Positions 1 through 7,233 of a DNA stretch of 64,000 nucleotides are shown here, one piece after another. How positions within the stretch are numbered: position 1 is the first letter of the stretch; every line of letters starts with the position of its first letter. The notes beneath the pieces were generated by a model, which was not told the DNA's origin, made no database searches, and was given only the letters and a program-made list of their open reading frames with translations. The position numbers and the translations under genes are program-made. This DNA comes from a bacterium. GTDB lineage: Bacteria; Vulcanimicrobiota; Xenobia; Xenobiales; JADMJV01. Location: the NCBI GenBank assembly GCA_018780265.1, contig JADMJV010000010.1:1-64000 (forward strand). The letters are read 5' to 3'.

Positions 1-2
1 TC

Positions 3-974
3 CTTCAGGGGTCCATGCTGCTCGGCGTAGAGGCCGGCGGCGCCATCTCCTTCTATCTCGCTGACGGCCTCGGGTCCGTGCGCCTCATTGTAGACGGGAC
101 GGGCGCCGTGGTGGCCTCCGTCTCGGCCGATGAATTCGGAGTCCCGGAAACGGCCACCGGCCCGGCTGAGTTGCAGGCCCACACCTACACAGGAGCCCTG
201 GGAGTGCGCAATGACACGGCGCTGTCCGGCCTGTTGTATATGCGTCAACGCTACTATGACCCGCAATTAGGCCGGTTTTTGTCAGCGGATCCGATTGGGT
301 TTGAGGGCGGGTTAAATCTCTTTGGGTATGTGAACCAGAACCCCGCCAATTATGTGGATCCTAGCGGGTTGGATTATGGTGGGCCCCAACTGGGAGCCAG
401 TGGAATCTACCAAGATGGACCGTCGAGCTATCACAACTATGGTCCAGGTCCTGGGAACGCGAAAGAAATAGCGACCTGGGTGACCAAAGGCATCTTGCCT
501 CCTGCGCCTCCTGCGCCTCCTGAAGCGCCTCCTGGCGCTGACGGAGGTCCTCGGGGAGGGTTTGGAGGGGCCGGTGGAGGAGGGCCGGCAGATCCATGTC
601 CACCCGGTTCTCCGGGAGAGGTTCCTCCAGCACCACCTGGAGTAAACATCCTGGCGAATATGGCAAAGGCGAAACGAATTCACAATCACAAGTGGCTTTA
701 CAAGATGGTTCGCCTTGGGGGACCTTGGGATTTCAAGCAACGCGGAGCTCCTGGGCAGTATGAGAAGTTCGGCAACTTCCACTTTGGAGCCGTTGGTCAC
801 GCCTTTGGATGTTCTGATCAAGTTTTATTGCGTGGAGCGGGTTGGGCTCAAACGAAGTCCGGAAATAGGGGAAGTGGTGGTGCGCCGCTTGGGGACCCCC
901 CATATGGGGATGATATGAAAGATCAAATTCAAATTTTGAGAGGCATACGGTGGGCTCGAAATCATGGCTACTAG
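3..974 (+). CDS. RHS-family polymorphic toxin, C-terminal part (partial) with toxin-44-like tip
   Basis: The frame is open to the left edge, so this is the 3' end of a longer RHS gene. Counting from the ATG at 15, residues 1-120 carry the RHS core: [27 protein letters not shown], and the closing DPSGL near residue 119, where the variable tip begins. A proline-rich linker built on a CCTCCTGCG-type DNA repeat (about 498-536) leads to a tip at roughly residues 213-319 with [17 protein letters not shown] and LLRGAGWAQ. From memory this resembles the bacterial toxin 44 (Ntox44) family, predicted RNases of polymorphic toxins. The stop overlaps the next gene by 11 nt, the usual toxin-immunity arrangement. 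The RHS assignment is firm; the toxin subfamily is a recall-based call. Confidence 0.85.
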   Translation, partial: LQGSMLLGVEAGGAISFYLADGLGSVRLIVDGTGAVVASVSADEFGVPETATGPAELQAHTYTGALGVRNDTALSGLLYMRQRYYDPQLGRFLSADPIGFEGGLNLFGYVNQNPANYVDPSGLDYGGPQLGASGIYQDGPSSYHNYGPGPGNAKEIATWVTKGILPPAPPAPPEAPPGADGGPRGGFGGAGGGGPADPCPPGSPGEVPPAPPGVNILANMAKAKRIHNHKWLYKMVRLGGPWDFKQRGAPGQYEKFGNFHFGAVGHAFGCSDQVLLRGAGWAQTKSGNRGSGGAPLGDPPYGDDMKDQIQILRGIRWARNHGY

Positions 975-1389
975 GATGCGGCCAGCATTTGGAAGACTCT
1001 TGATAACAGGATTTGGAACACTGGCGACCTTGGGTTGTGGGCCTGTGCCAATAAGTGAAATTCAACGGACACCTAATGGTGCACTATCATTGGATGTGGT
1101 TTGTGCTGAAAAGGGTACAGATGCCACCGTTGCTACCCCCACTGAGGTCTACATACTTCCCCACGGCCATAAGATCACAGGTGAGCCCATTTTTAGAGCT
1201 GACTTGGTCGAGGGGATTAAGGCAACGTGGAAAACGGACTTGCATATAATAATTTCTGCAAGAAAAGCGAGAGTATATAAGAAGTTCATGCCTCCACCAA
1301 ACTTTACAGTCAAAGGAGTGAATGGACAAAGTTTCGTGGTGAGGATCGATTTGGCGGTTGAAGCCCTAGAATCGCGACGAGCATATTAG
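964..1389 (+). CDS. Putative immunity lipoprotein for the RHS toxin
   Basis: This 141-aa protein starts inside the last codons of the toxin gene. An alternative in-frame ATG lies at 976. The N-terminus is basic ([11 protein letters not shown]) and followed by a hydrophobic stretch ending TLGC at about residue 25, an imperfect lipobox, so export and lipidation are plausible. I recognise no fold in the remaining 115 residues. Immunity genes normally sit immediately 3' of the toxin tip, and position and overlap are the main evidence for function. If the lipid anchor is real, the protein would neutralise the toxin in the periplasm, which is unusual for a cytoplasmic RNase and leaves the role open. 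Confidence 0.6.
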   Translation: MATRMRPAFGRLLITGFGTLATLGCGPVPISEIQRTPNGALSLDVVCAEKGTDATVATPTEVYILPHGHKITGEPIFRADLVEGIKATWKTDLHIIISARKARVYKKFMPPPNFTVKGVNGQSFVVRIDLAVEALESRRAY

Positions 1390-1525
1390 GGTATCTAACG
1401 ACGCTGTTACAAAGTCGGCACGTACATCGGTACAGCTACGCGGGTCGTCAAACAAAGTTGAGAGCCTGGCTCCAGGGTCGAAACAGAAAAATGCAATTTC
1501 GGGTCGAGCTTGAACTACTCTCAGC

Positions 1526-2575
1526 ATGACCCCGGTTCTGCCGAAGAAGCCTGGCCGAAAGGTTCGAGACATCTCGAACTTTACCGCCAGAACTTGGGTT
1601 GCCCCCATGGGCTTCTGCCAATCCAGTAGCCACGCCCAGGCATCGGGTTCGTGTGGCTTTTCCATGGAATTGCAGAAGACCCCGGTGGGCCCTCCCCTGG
1701 TGGCCGTGATGAACTACAATGGCCAGTCGTTTCAAGACCTTCCGGCCTCGCCCGGGTTCGGCTGGACGGGCAATGGCAGCATTCGAGTTCGCGAGGAGCC
1801 CAATGGGGACCTGATTTATGAGGACGAATTCGGGCAGGCGCTGCGCTGGAGCCTGCAGGCCGGCAACTACATCCCCTACCTCCCCGACAACTATTCCGAT
1901 GCAGAGAAGGTGGTGGGCAACCCCAGCTACGTCTACGCCATCACCTTCCCCGACCAGAGTCGACGCGAGTTTGACGTGAACGGCAAGATCCTGCGCGAAT
2001 TGGACCGCAACAATAATACCGCCACCTACAGCCCTAACCCGGACGGGTCGCTGAATAGCATCACCGACGCCACTTTGAGGACCCTGGTATTTGGGTATGG
2101 CACCCGCACCGATGGTCAACCGGTATCGATATCCTCCAACGGTCGTCAGATTCAGTTCGTCTATTACCCTGACACCCACCCGGTCAGCCCCAATCGCCTC
2201 CAGGCCATCATCGACCCTGTGGGAGACACCCAATCGTTCGTCTATTCGGTCGATGGCCTGCTGGAGCAGGTCATCGATACCCGCGGCAACGTGGCCAAGC
2301 GATACACCTACGACAACCTGGGTCGCAAGTTGAGTGAGCAGGACTACGATCAGAGCGTGATATTTTATGACTACCTGGAGACCTTTGGCCTGCCGGGCGT
2401 AGCCGTGACTCAGGTGGACCTGACTGCCGATCCCGACCCGGACCGCTCTCGGGTCACTTTCTACGACCTACGCTTTCGGGCGGTGGAAATCGACGAACTG
2501 GTCGATCCGGTCGGTCCGGTGGTGAACACCACCTTGATGGCCTACACGGACGGAGTTCTCTTAAGTTTTTGTTAA
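1526..2575 (+). pseudogene. Truncated RHS/YD-repeat protein fragment
   Basis: A 349-aa open frame with typical RHS shell sequence: GFGWTGNGSIRV, DEFGQALRW, FDVNGKILRELDRNNN, YTYDNLGRKLSEQDYD and LVDPVGPVVNTTLMAYTDG. The last recognisable RHS residues end near 2557, after which the frame runs into unrelated sequence and stops at TAA 2573-2575. RHS cores normally exceed 1000 residues and close with a DPxGL signature, which is missing. The fragment therefore lost its 3' part when foreign toxin-tip DNA was joined at about 2557-2562. The first 60 residues do not look like RHS, and the start codon is uncertain. Confidence 0.75.
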
Positions 2576-2838
2576 AGAATACCATTAAACATGAGATTGG
2601 ACACGCGATTACGGGTCTACCAGACTCGACTGAAAACTCCGTGGGCCGAGTGACTCGCTATACGAACCAAGAAGATGGGACTGTAATGTCCTATCGCAGT
2701 GGACTTGGTAGCTTAAGGGCGCAAGTGGGAATGATGAGATACTCTGTCCAAATGAAAGAGTCTATGCGCATGGCGCTGGGATTGAAAAGGATCAATATCG
2801 AACCCATTCGTTGGAATGATTGCCCCAAGCCGCCGTGA
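2569..2838 (+). CDS. Orphan metzincin-type metallopeptidase toxin tip
   Basis: A short frame of 89 residues if read from the TTG at 2569. Readable sequence extends back to about 2560 (LKFLLKNTIKHEIGH), in a different frame from the RHS fragment before it. It carries HEIGHAITGLPD, an HExxHxxGxxD zinc site with Asp as third ligand, followed about 25 residues later by TVMSYR, which fits a metzincin Met-turn. These are the key elements of a compact metalloprotease. With no RHS carrier in frame it looks like an orphan toxin cassette, as often found downstream of rhs genes. Whether it is translated is unknown, and the stop overlaps a possible GTG start (GTGA at 2835-2838). Confidence 0.6.
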   Translation: MLKNTIKHEIGHAITGLPDSTENSVGRVTRYTNQEDGTVMSYRSGLGSLRAQVGMMRYSVQMKESMRMALGLKRINIEPIRWNDCPKPP

Positions 2839-3023
2839 GGACTGTCCTTGTTTTTGTTGGCCTACTTGTGTGCATATTAAGTCGAGTATCCTTTGAAACG
2901 AGAGGTTCAGACTGGAGTTTCAAGTTTTATGTCGGAATGAAGACTGGAAGTCACTACTATCTATCCTGGCAAGAACACCAACTTCGCTGCGGAGAATGGA
3001 GTGACTGCAGATTCGGGTTATAG
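2835..3023 (+). CDS. Very small membrane or secreted protein, putative immunity to the orphan metzincin
   Basis: The GTG at 2835 overlaps the stop of the metzincin cassette (GTGA), suggesting translational coupling. The product has about 62 residues: a hydrophobic N-terminus (VLVFVGLLVCIL) and a short polar tail with two cysteines. I know no family. Position immediately 3' of a toxin tip is the only argument for an immunity role. The reading frame also extends upstream to 2820. It could be a truncated remnant of a longer immunity protein. Confidence 0.4.
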   Translation: MRTVLVFVGLLVCILSRVSFETRGSDWSFKFYVGMKTGSHYYLSWQEHQLRCGEWSDCRFGL

Positions 3024-3475
3024 ACTGAGGCCCGGACTCCAGGTGAGCAATCGGCACTAATAGTCCATCTGACACTCGTCCCGTGGGCTGGCGTGTCCAG
3101 CTTTGCTGGCTTGGGCATCACGGCCTCTCGAGTTTAGGCTGGCGGCCAACGATCCTTCAGCGAGCACTCGGGCTGAGACCGGGCCGCAGTGCCGGTGGAG
3201 GCAGCACGGCAAGGACTTGCCCGGTGGTGAACATCATGCTCAGGGCAGCTATGAATTTTCGGTCCAAAGTTGCGTGGGGGAACTTCGGCGGGCAACTGAG
3301 CATGACCGAACTAAGGATGCTGTCAACAATAACTTCCGGTTTACCAATTTTTCATCCAACTCGATTCAAGAACCACAGAGGCCAGTAGAGAGCGCAGAGA
3401 GTCTTGCATAATTAATAACTGGTAAACCCCCGGCTCGGCCGGGGTGACTCCCAAAGTTAATTTATTACGAAATCC
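3024..3475. other. Gene-poor interval between convergent genes
   Basis: About 450 bases with no convincing gene. Two overlapping open frames of about 100 codons exist (3083-3388 and 3103-3411), but their products have no recognisable motif and look like eroded toxin-locus DNA. The only clear element is the hairpin at 3428-3444. Confidence 0.5.
3428..3444. terminator. GC-rich hairpin between convergent genes
   Basis: A perfect 7-bp inverted repeat CCCCGGC-TCG-GCCGGGG lies 31 bases beyond the stop of the minus-strand dehydrogenase gene. No T-run follows on either strand, so it may be a Rho-assisted or bidirectional stop rather than a classical intrinsic terminator. Confidence 0.45.
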
Positions 3476-4462
3476 TTAGTAGGTCAGCACTACCTGAAGA
3501 GCCTGGCTGCTATCGTTGTCCAGCAGCCCAAAGGCGTCGGCTGCCGCAGTGGCCGGAAAGCGGTGAGTAATCACGCGCCGGGGTCTGACTTCGGCGAGCA
3601 GGCTCATGGCCACCAGCATGCGCCTCTCTTTGGTCCAGGAGCCGCTCAAAGGAGGATCGATACTGCTGACCTGACTGCTGAGGATATGGATTCGGCTGCG
3701 CTGAAAAGCCCCGCCCAACTCCACTTCGGCCCGCTTGGTGCCGTACCAAGAACCGATCACGACCCTGCCGCTGAAACCGGTCACCTGAATGGCCTGACTG
3801 AGCGTGGCCGGCTGACCGCTTAACTCATAGGTCAGGTCGCAATTGCGCAGCTCACTCAACTCCTCGGGCTCGAGGCTGCGCTGAGCGCCCCACTGCAAAG
3901 ACAGGAGACGGCGCTGGGAGGAGAGGTCGCAACTGACCACCTCGGAAAGCGGAAAGCGACGCAGCAAAGCGACCGTCAACAAACCCACAGGGCCTTGCCC
4001 AAATACGGCCACCTTTTCCCCGATCAGAGGGCGACCGTCCTGAAGCAAATTTACGGCCGTCTCCAGGTTGGGTAAAAAGACTCCGTCTTCGGGGTCCGTC
4101 CCCTCCGGCAAGAGCAGCAACTCCTTGGGTTGCGCCAAAAAATGACTCTCGTGCGGATGAAAGGCGAAAACGCGCTGGTCCTTCCAATTGGGATCCACCC
4201 CTTCGCCCGTTTCCAGCACCCGCCCCACAATAGAGTTGCCGAACTTGGTGGGAAAACCCAGCATGGCCTGCAGCTCGGGCATGCTTTCGTCCACATTGCA
4301 GCCTTCCGAGATCTCACCGCGATAGACCAACAACTCGGGGCCCTCGCTGATAGCCGACAATTCTGTCTGGACCAACATCAGGCCCGGCCCCGGGCTGAGT
4401 ACAGGTTCCCTGTGAATGTCTACCGTTCGCTCCGAGGTGAAAACCACCGAATGCCTGGTCAT
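3476..4462 (-). CDS. Zinc-less medium-chain dehydrogenase (alcohol dehydrogenase-like, BchC-like)
   Basis: The chosen ATG at 4462 overlaps the upstream stop (ATGA) and gives 328 residues; the frame extends further upstream only within the previous gene. The fold is a medium-chain dehydrogenase/reductase: a GroES-like N-terminal half (GFPTKFGNSIVGRV) and a Rossmann half with FGQGPVGLL and the later GRVVIGSWYG. The residues that usually bind catalytic zinc are replaced (SAISEGPEL where a Cys is expected, GNS for GHE), as in the BchC-like zinc-independent branch. It is co-transcribed with the RibA-RibD fusion, so a role on a pterin- or flavin-type precursor is an inference from context. Substrate unknown. 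Confidence 0.8.
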   Translation of the reverse strand: MTRHSVVFTSERTVDIHREPVLSPGPGLMLVQTELSAISEGPELLVYRGEISEGCNVDESMPELQAMLGFPTKFGNSIVGRVLETGEGVDPNWKDQRVFAFHPHESHFLAQPKELLLLPEGTDPEDGVFLPNLETAVNLLQDGRPLIGEKVAVFGQGPVGLLTVALLRRFPLSEVVSCDLSSQRRLLSLQWGAQRSLEPEELSELRNCDLTYELSGQPATLSQAIQVTGFSGRVVIGSWYGTKRAEVELGGAFQRSRIHILSSQVSSIDPPLSGSWTKERRMLVAMSLLAEVRPRRVITHRFPATAAADAFGLLDNDSSQALQVVLTY

Positions 4463-5715
4463 GGCTGGAGTGCCGCCCACAAAATTCCCCCGTGAGCGCT
4501 TCCCTCCCAGTTGGCTCGACTGACCCGGGCCGTACCGAGGCAAAACATGGCACAGGCCTGAGAGGAGGCCCCGCTGGCCACCACCAGATCGATGCAAGCA
4601 TGGCCGAGAAAGGATTCAAAAATGCGCAAACCGCCTTCGACCAGCAACCTGTGCACACCCAGCTTCCGCAGGCGTTCCAGTAAAGCCACCAGTTCCACTC
4701 GGCCGTCACCGTCAAAGTCAGACTCCAACACGATGGCGCCCAGTGCCTGCATGGCAAGCTTTCTGGCCGGGTCGGTAGGGGTCCCCCCGACAATCCAGGG
4801 GGCCTGAACCCAGGGCAGAGTCTGGCACGGAAAGCGCAACTCACGATCGAGCACTATCAGGCGGCAACCTGCTGGGGCTCGGGTGGGCAACCGCCCCACC
4901 CCCACCAAAACACTGTCGTGCCAGTCTCGTAAGGACTGCGTCAACCAGGGTGTGGCAGCCCCGCTCCGGGCCAGAGTTCCATCGAGCGACTGTTGCAGGC
5001 ACAGGGTGACCAGCGGACGATGGGCTGGCACCGAGCGAGCCTGCAGCCAGGGCTCCCACGGCTGGGGCCAGGCGGTGGGCCAATGGTCCATCCGTCTCTG
5101 TTTGGTTTCCAGATAGGCCGACCCTTCGGCACCCAGTGACACCAGCAACGGAACTCGCCGGCGGACGGCCAGGCCCAATTCGGCAAGTCCCTCCAGTTTG
5201 CGCGGATTGTTGGTCATCAGGTCCAGGCTGAGCACCCCCAGATCCCGCAAAATGAGAGCAGCGACACTGTACTCTCGGGCATCGGGCGGATGTCCAAGCT
5301 CCAGGTTGGCGTCGACCGTATCAAATCCCAGGTCTTGCAGATTGTAGGCACGCAACTTATCAAGCAGGCCGATTCCTCGCCCTTCCTGGCGCAGATAGAC
5401 CAAAACTCCGCTGCCGGCCTGACCAATCAGGCGCAGTGCCTGTTGCAACTGGGGTCCACAGTCGCAACGCAGAGAGCCCAGCACATCGCCGGTAAAACAC
5501 TCAGAATGAATGCGTACCAGCACCTCTTCTTGGGCGCGAACCTCGCCCAGCACAAAGGCTAGATGGTCCTTAGCCTGCCCGTCCCGGTATAAAACCAACT
5601 GAAACTCGCCGTGTTCTGTGGGCAAACGGGCGCCGATCAGGGGGCTGATGCGACTGCTGGTGGGATTTTGAACCGGCTCCTGACATGGTGCACCGTGGGA
5701 CGACACGCTGGCCAT
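4459..5715 (-). CDS. GTP cyclohydrolase II fused to a RibD-type reductase domain
   Basis: The ATG at 5715 gives 418 residues and lies 31 nt after the upstream stop. The first half is GTP cyclohydrolase II (RibA), which opens GTP to 2,5-diamino-6-ribosylamino-pyrimidinone phosphate: zinc cysteines in SECFTGDVLGSLRCDC, the YLRQEGRGIGL loop and the later TNNPRKL. The second half (from PLVTLCLQQSLDG through LLVEGGLRIFE) is the dihydrofolate-reductase-like RibD C-terminal domain. Neither the RibD deaminase nor the RibB domain is present. Common riboflavin fusions are RibB-RibA and RibD deaminase-reductase, so RibA-RibD reductase suggests a side pathway. Paired with the zinc-less dehydrogenase by an ATGA overlap. 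Confidence 0.88.
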   Translation of the reverse strand: MASVSSHGAPCQEPVQNPTSSRISPLIGARLPTEHGEFQLVLYRDGQAKDHLAFVLGEVRAQEEVLVRIHSECFTGDVLGSLRCDCGPQLQQALRLIGQAGSGVLVYLRQEGRGIGLLDKLRAYNLQDLGFDTVDANLELGHPPDAREYSVAALILRDLGVLSLDLMTNNPRKLEGLAELGLAVRRRVPLLVSLGAEGSAYLETKQRRMDHWPTAWPQPWEPWLQARSVPAHRPLVTLCLQQSLDGTLARSGAATPWLTQSLRDWHDSVLVGVGRLPTRAPAGCRLIVLDRELRFPCQTLPWVQAPWIVGGTPTDPARKLAMQALGAIVLESDFDGDGRVELVALLERLRKLGVHRLLVEGGLRIFESFLGHACIDLVVASGASSQACAMFCLGTARVSRANWEGSAHGGILWAALQP

Positions 5716-5746
5716 CTTACCCCAAAGAACTGGCTCAGTCCAGCCG

Positions 5747-7087
5747 TCATGACGAGGGCGGACTTTCAAACAAAATACGCAGCCAGTCGTCTGCCTGCAT
5801 GCGCGGCTGCAGTCCGTGGCGCGGTGAGTCAAGGATCAGCCAGCAGATGAAGCTGGCCAGCAGATGCCGTAACTCGTCGCTCATCGACTCCAGTCGATGA
5901 ACCTTAACCTTCGGACCGTAGCCATGGACCAGCGCCGAACGGGCAGCGTAAGCTGAGCGAAACAGGTGGTAGCTGGGTTGGCGCGGAGCCTGGTGAATCC
6001 AATGAGACAAGGAGGAACCATTGAGGGAAAAGCGGTGACTCAACTCGTTTTGCAAACCCTGCAGTAAAACGGCTTCAAATCCGATCACCAGGTCCACCAG
6101 ACGATCTTCGTGGCGCTGGCGCGACCCGGCCAGAGCGTAACGGTGCAGAGCCGAGCGCAGAGCTGGATAAGCCTGAGCTTTCTGGGCCACCTCAAAACAA
6201 CGCCGAAGATCGGGCAATTCGCCGGGATGAATCAAGGTAGGGGGGAAAATGGCGGCCCCACAAGAGCGCGGCAAACGGGGCCCGGCGCAGCGACCCAGGT
6301 GGGGTTGGCGCACTAAAAAAAAGGGCATGCCCAATTCCACTTGCGACTCCGGTTTTAGCAGGAGCAACGCCTCCTGGACTCGCTCGCTCTCGCGCAGGTA
6401 GGAGCGCCACCGTTCCGGCCCCTGGAAAAAATGGTCAAACTCGCGCAACTTCTCGTGCCGGGTGACACGCACTTCCACCCGCTGAAGGGTGGCGACATCG
6501 GAACTGATCAGACCGTATTGGAGCATATCCAGCGAAGGCATGCGCTCGGTCAATTCGTCATCGGTCAGACGCACCAGGCTGACCTGGGGGTTGCCCTCCG
6601 GGTCGGACAGGTCGACACTGTCGGCCATCAACTCGACGCCCAGCAGACGTCGACACAGTGTAAAGGTGGCTTCGGCGCGGGCGCTGGCTTCAGCCAGGCT
6701 GGTCAGGTAGCGCACAAACAGGCTGCGCCGCAAGGTGGTGCCCTGAGTGGCCTCACACAGAGCCGAGTGGAGCACGGCCCCGGCATGTTGGGCGTGAGCC
6801 CTTGAGAAGCGCAAGGGTGAGCGCTCCAGCCAGCCGGTCAGCAGATTTTGAAGCACTCCAAAAGAATCCAGCGACTGCACGAACTCGCCTGACCAACTGG
6901 CCCATTCGGCGGCCGGATTGACGTGCAGCGACCCCCCCGAGGCCTGCAAAGCTGCCCCCGGGGAGATCGAGAATTTTTGCTCACCGGGGCGAGAATCGGC
7001 CAAAATCTCCTCGATCAAGTTCTCGGCCGCCAGGGCCAACTGATCCAAGCTCATGAAGTCTGCGTTCGGCGCCGGAGGGTAGCGCAC
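5747..7087 (-). CDS. Apea-type HEPN domain protein
   Basis: 446 residues from a GTG at 7087; an ATG at 7054 is an equally good start. Most of the protein is unassigned alpha/beta sequence. The C-terminal 120 residues match the Apea-like HEPN pattern: EDRLVDLVIGFEAVLL, ELSHRFSL, then FRSAYAARSALVHG, which contains the Rx4H catalytic motif of HEPN RNases. Members of this group include the antiphage protein ApeA. The gene ends 31 nt before the RibA fusion and may be in its operon. It diverges from the pseudopilin operon across an inverted repeat. HEPN assignment good; a defence role is only inferred. Confidence 0.72.
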   Translation of the reverse strand: MRYPPAPNADFMSLDQLALAAENLIEEILADSRPGEQKFSISPGAALQASGGSLHVNPAAEWASWSGEFVQSLDSFGVLQNLLTGWLERSPLRFSRAHAQHAGAVLHSALCEATQGTTLRRSLFVRYLTSLAEASARAEATFTLCRRLLGVELMADSVDLSDPEGNPQVSLVRLTDDELTERMPSLDMLQYGLISSDVATLQRVEVRVTRHEKLREFDHFFQGPERWRSYLRESERVQEALLLLKPESQVELGMPFFLVRQPHLGRCAGPRLPRSCGAAIFPPTLIHPGELPDLRRCFEVAQKAQAYPALRSALHRYALAGSRQRHEDRLVDLVIGFEAVLLQGLQNELSHRFSLNGSSLSHWIHQAPRQPSYHLFRSAYAARSALVHGYGPKVKVHRLESMSDELRHLLASFICWLILDSPRHGLQPRMQADDWLRILFESPPSS

Positions 7088-7141
7088 CCTGGCGGGGTGG
7101 GCGTTCCAAAATCCTCGGAGAGTTGTAATCGCCCGAAACGT

Positions 7142-7161
7142 TTGTTACAATTGTGTAACAA
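7142..7161. promoter_or_regulatory. Perfect inverted repeat in a divergent promoter region
   Basis: TTGTTACA-ATTG-TGTAACAA: two perfect 8-bp arms around a 4-nt spacer, lying between the divergent HEPN gene (start 7087 or 7054) and the pseudopilin operon (start 7234). Size and symmetry fit a dimeric repressor operator. No cognate regulator is next to it. Confidence 0.45.
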
Positions 7162-7233
7162 GTGCGGGGGCGGGTCCGGGTTCGACTTCTCGTCCAAGAG
7201 TCACTGCAGCGAAGTTGGAGTTGGAGAGCGATC

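Noticed and set aside
4463..4597. Upstream extension of the dehydrogenase to 4597
   Set aside because: That stretch lies inside the RibA-RibD coding region in another frame; the ATG in the ATGA overlap at 4462 is better.
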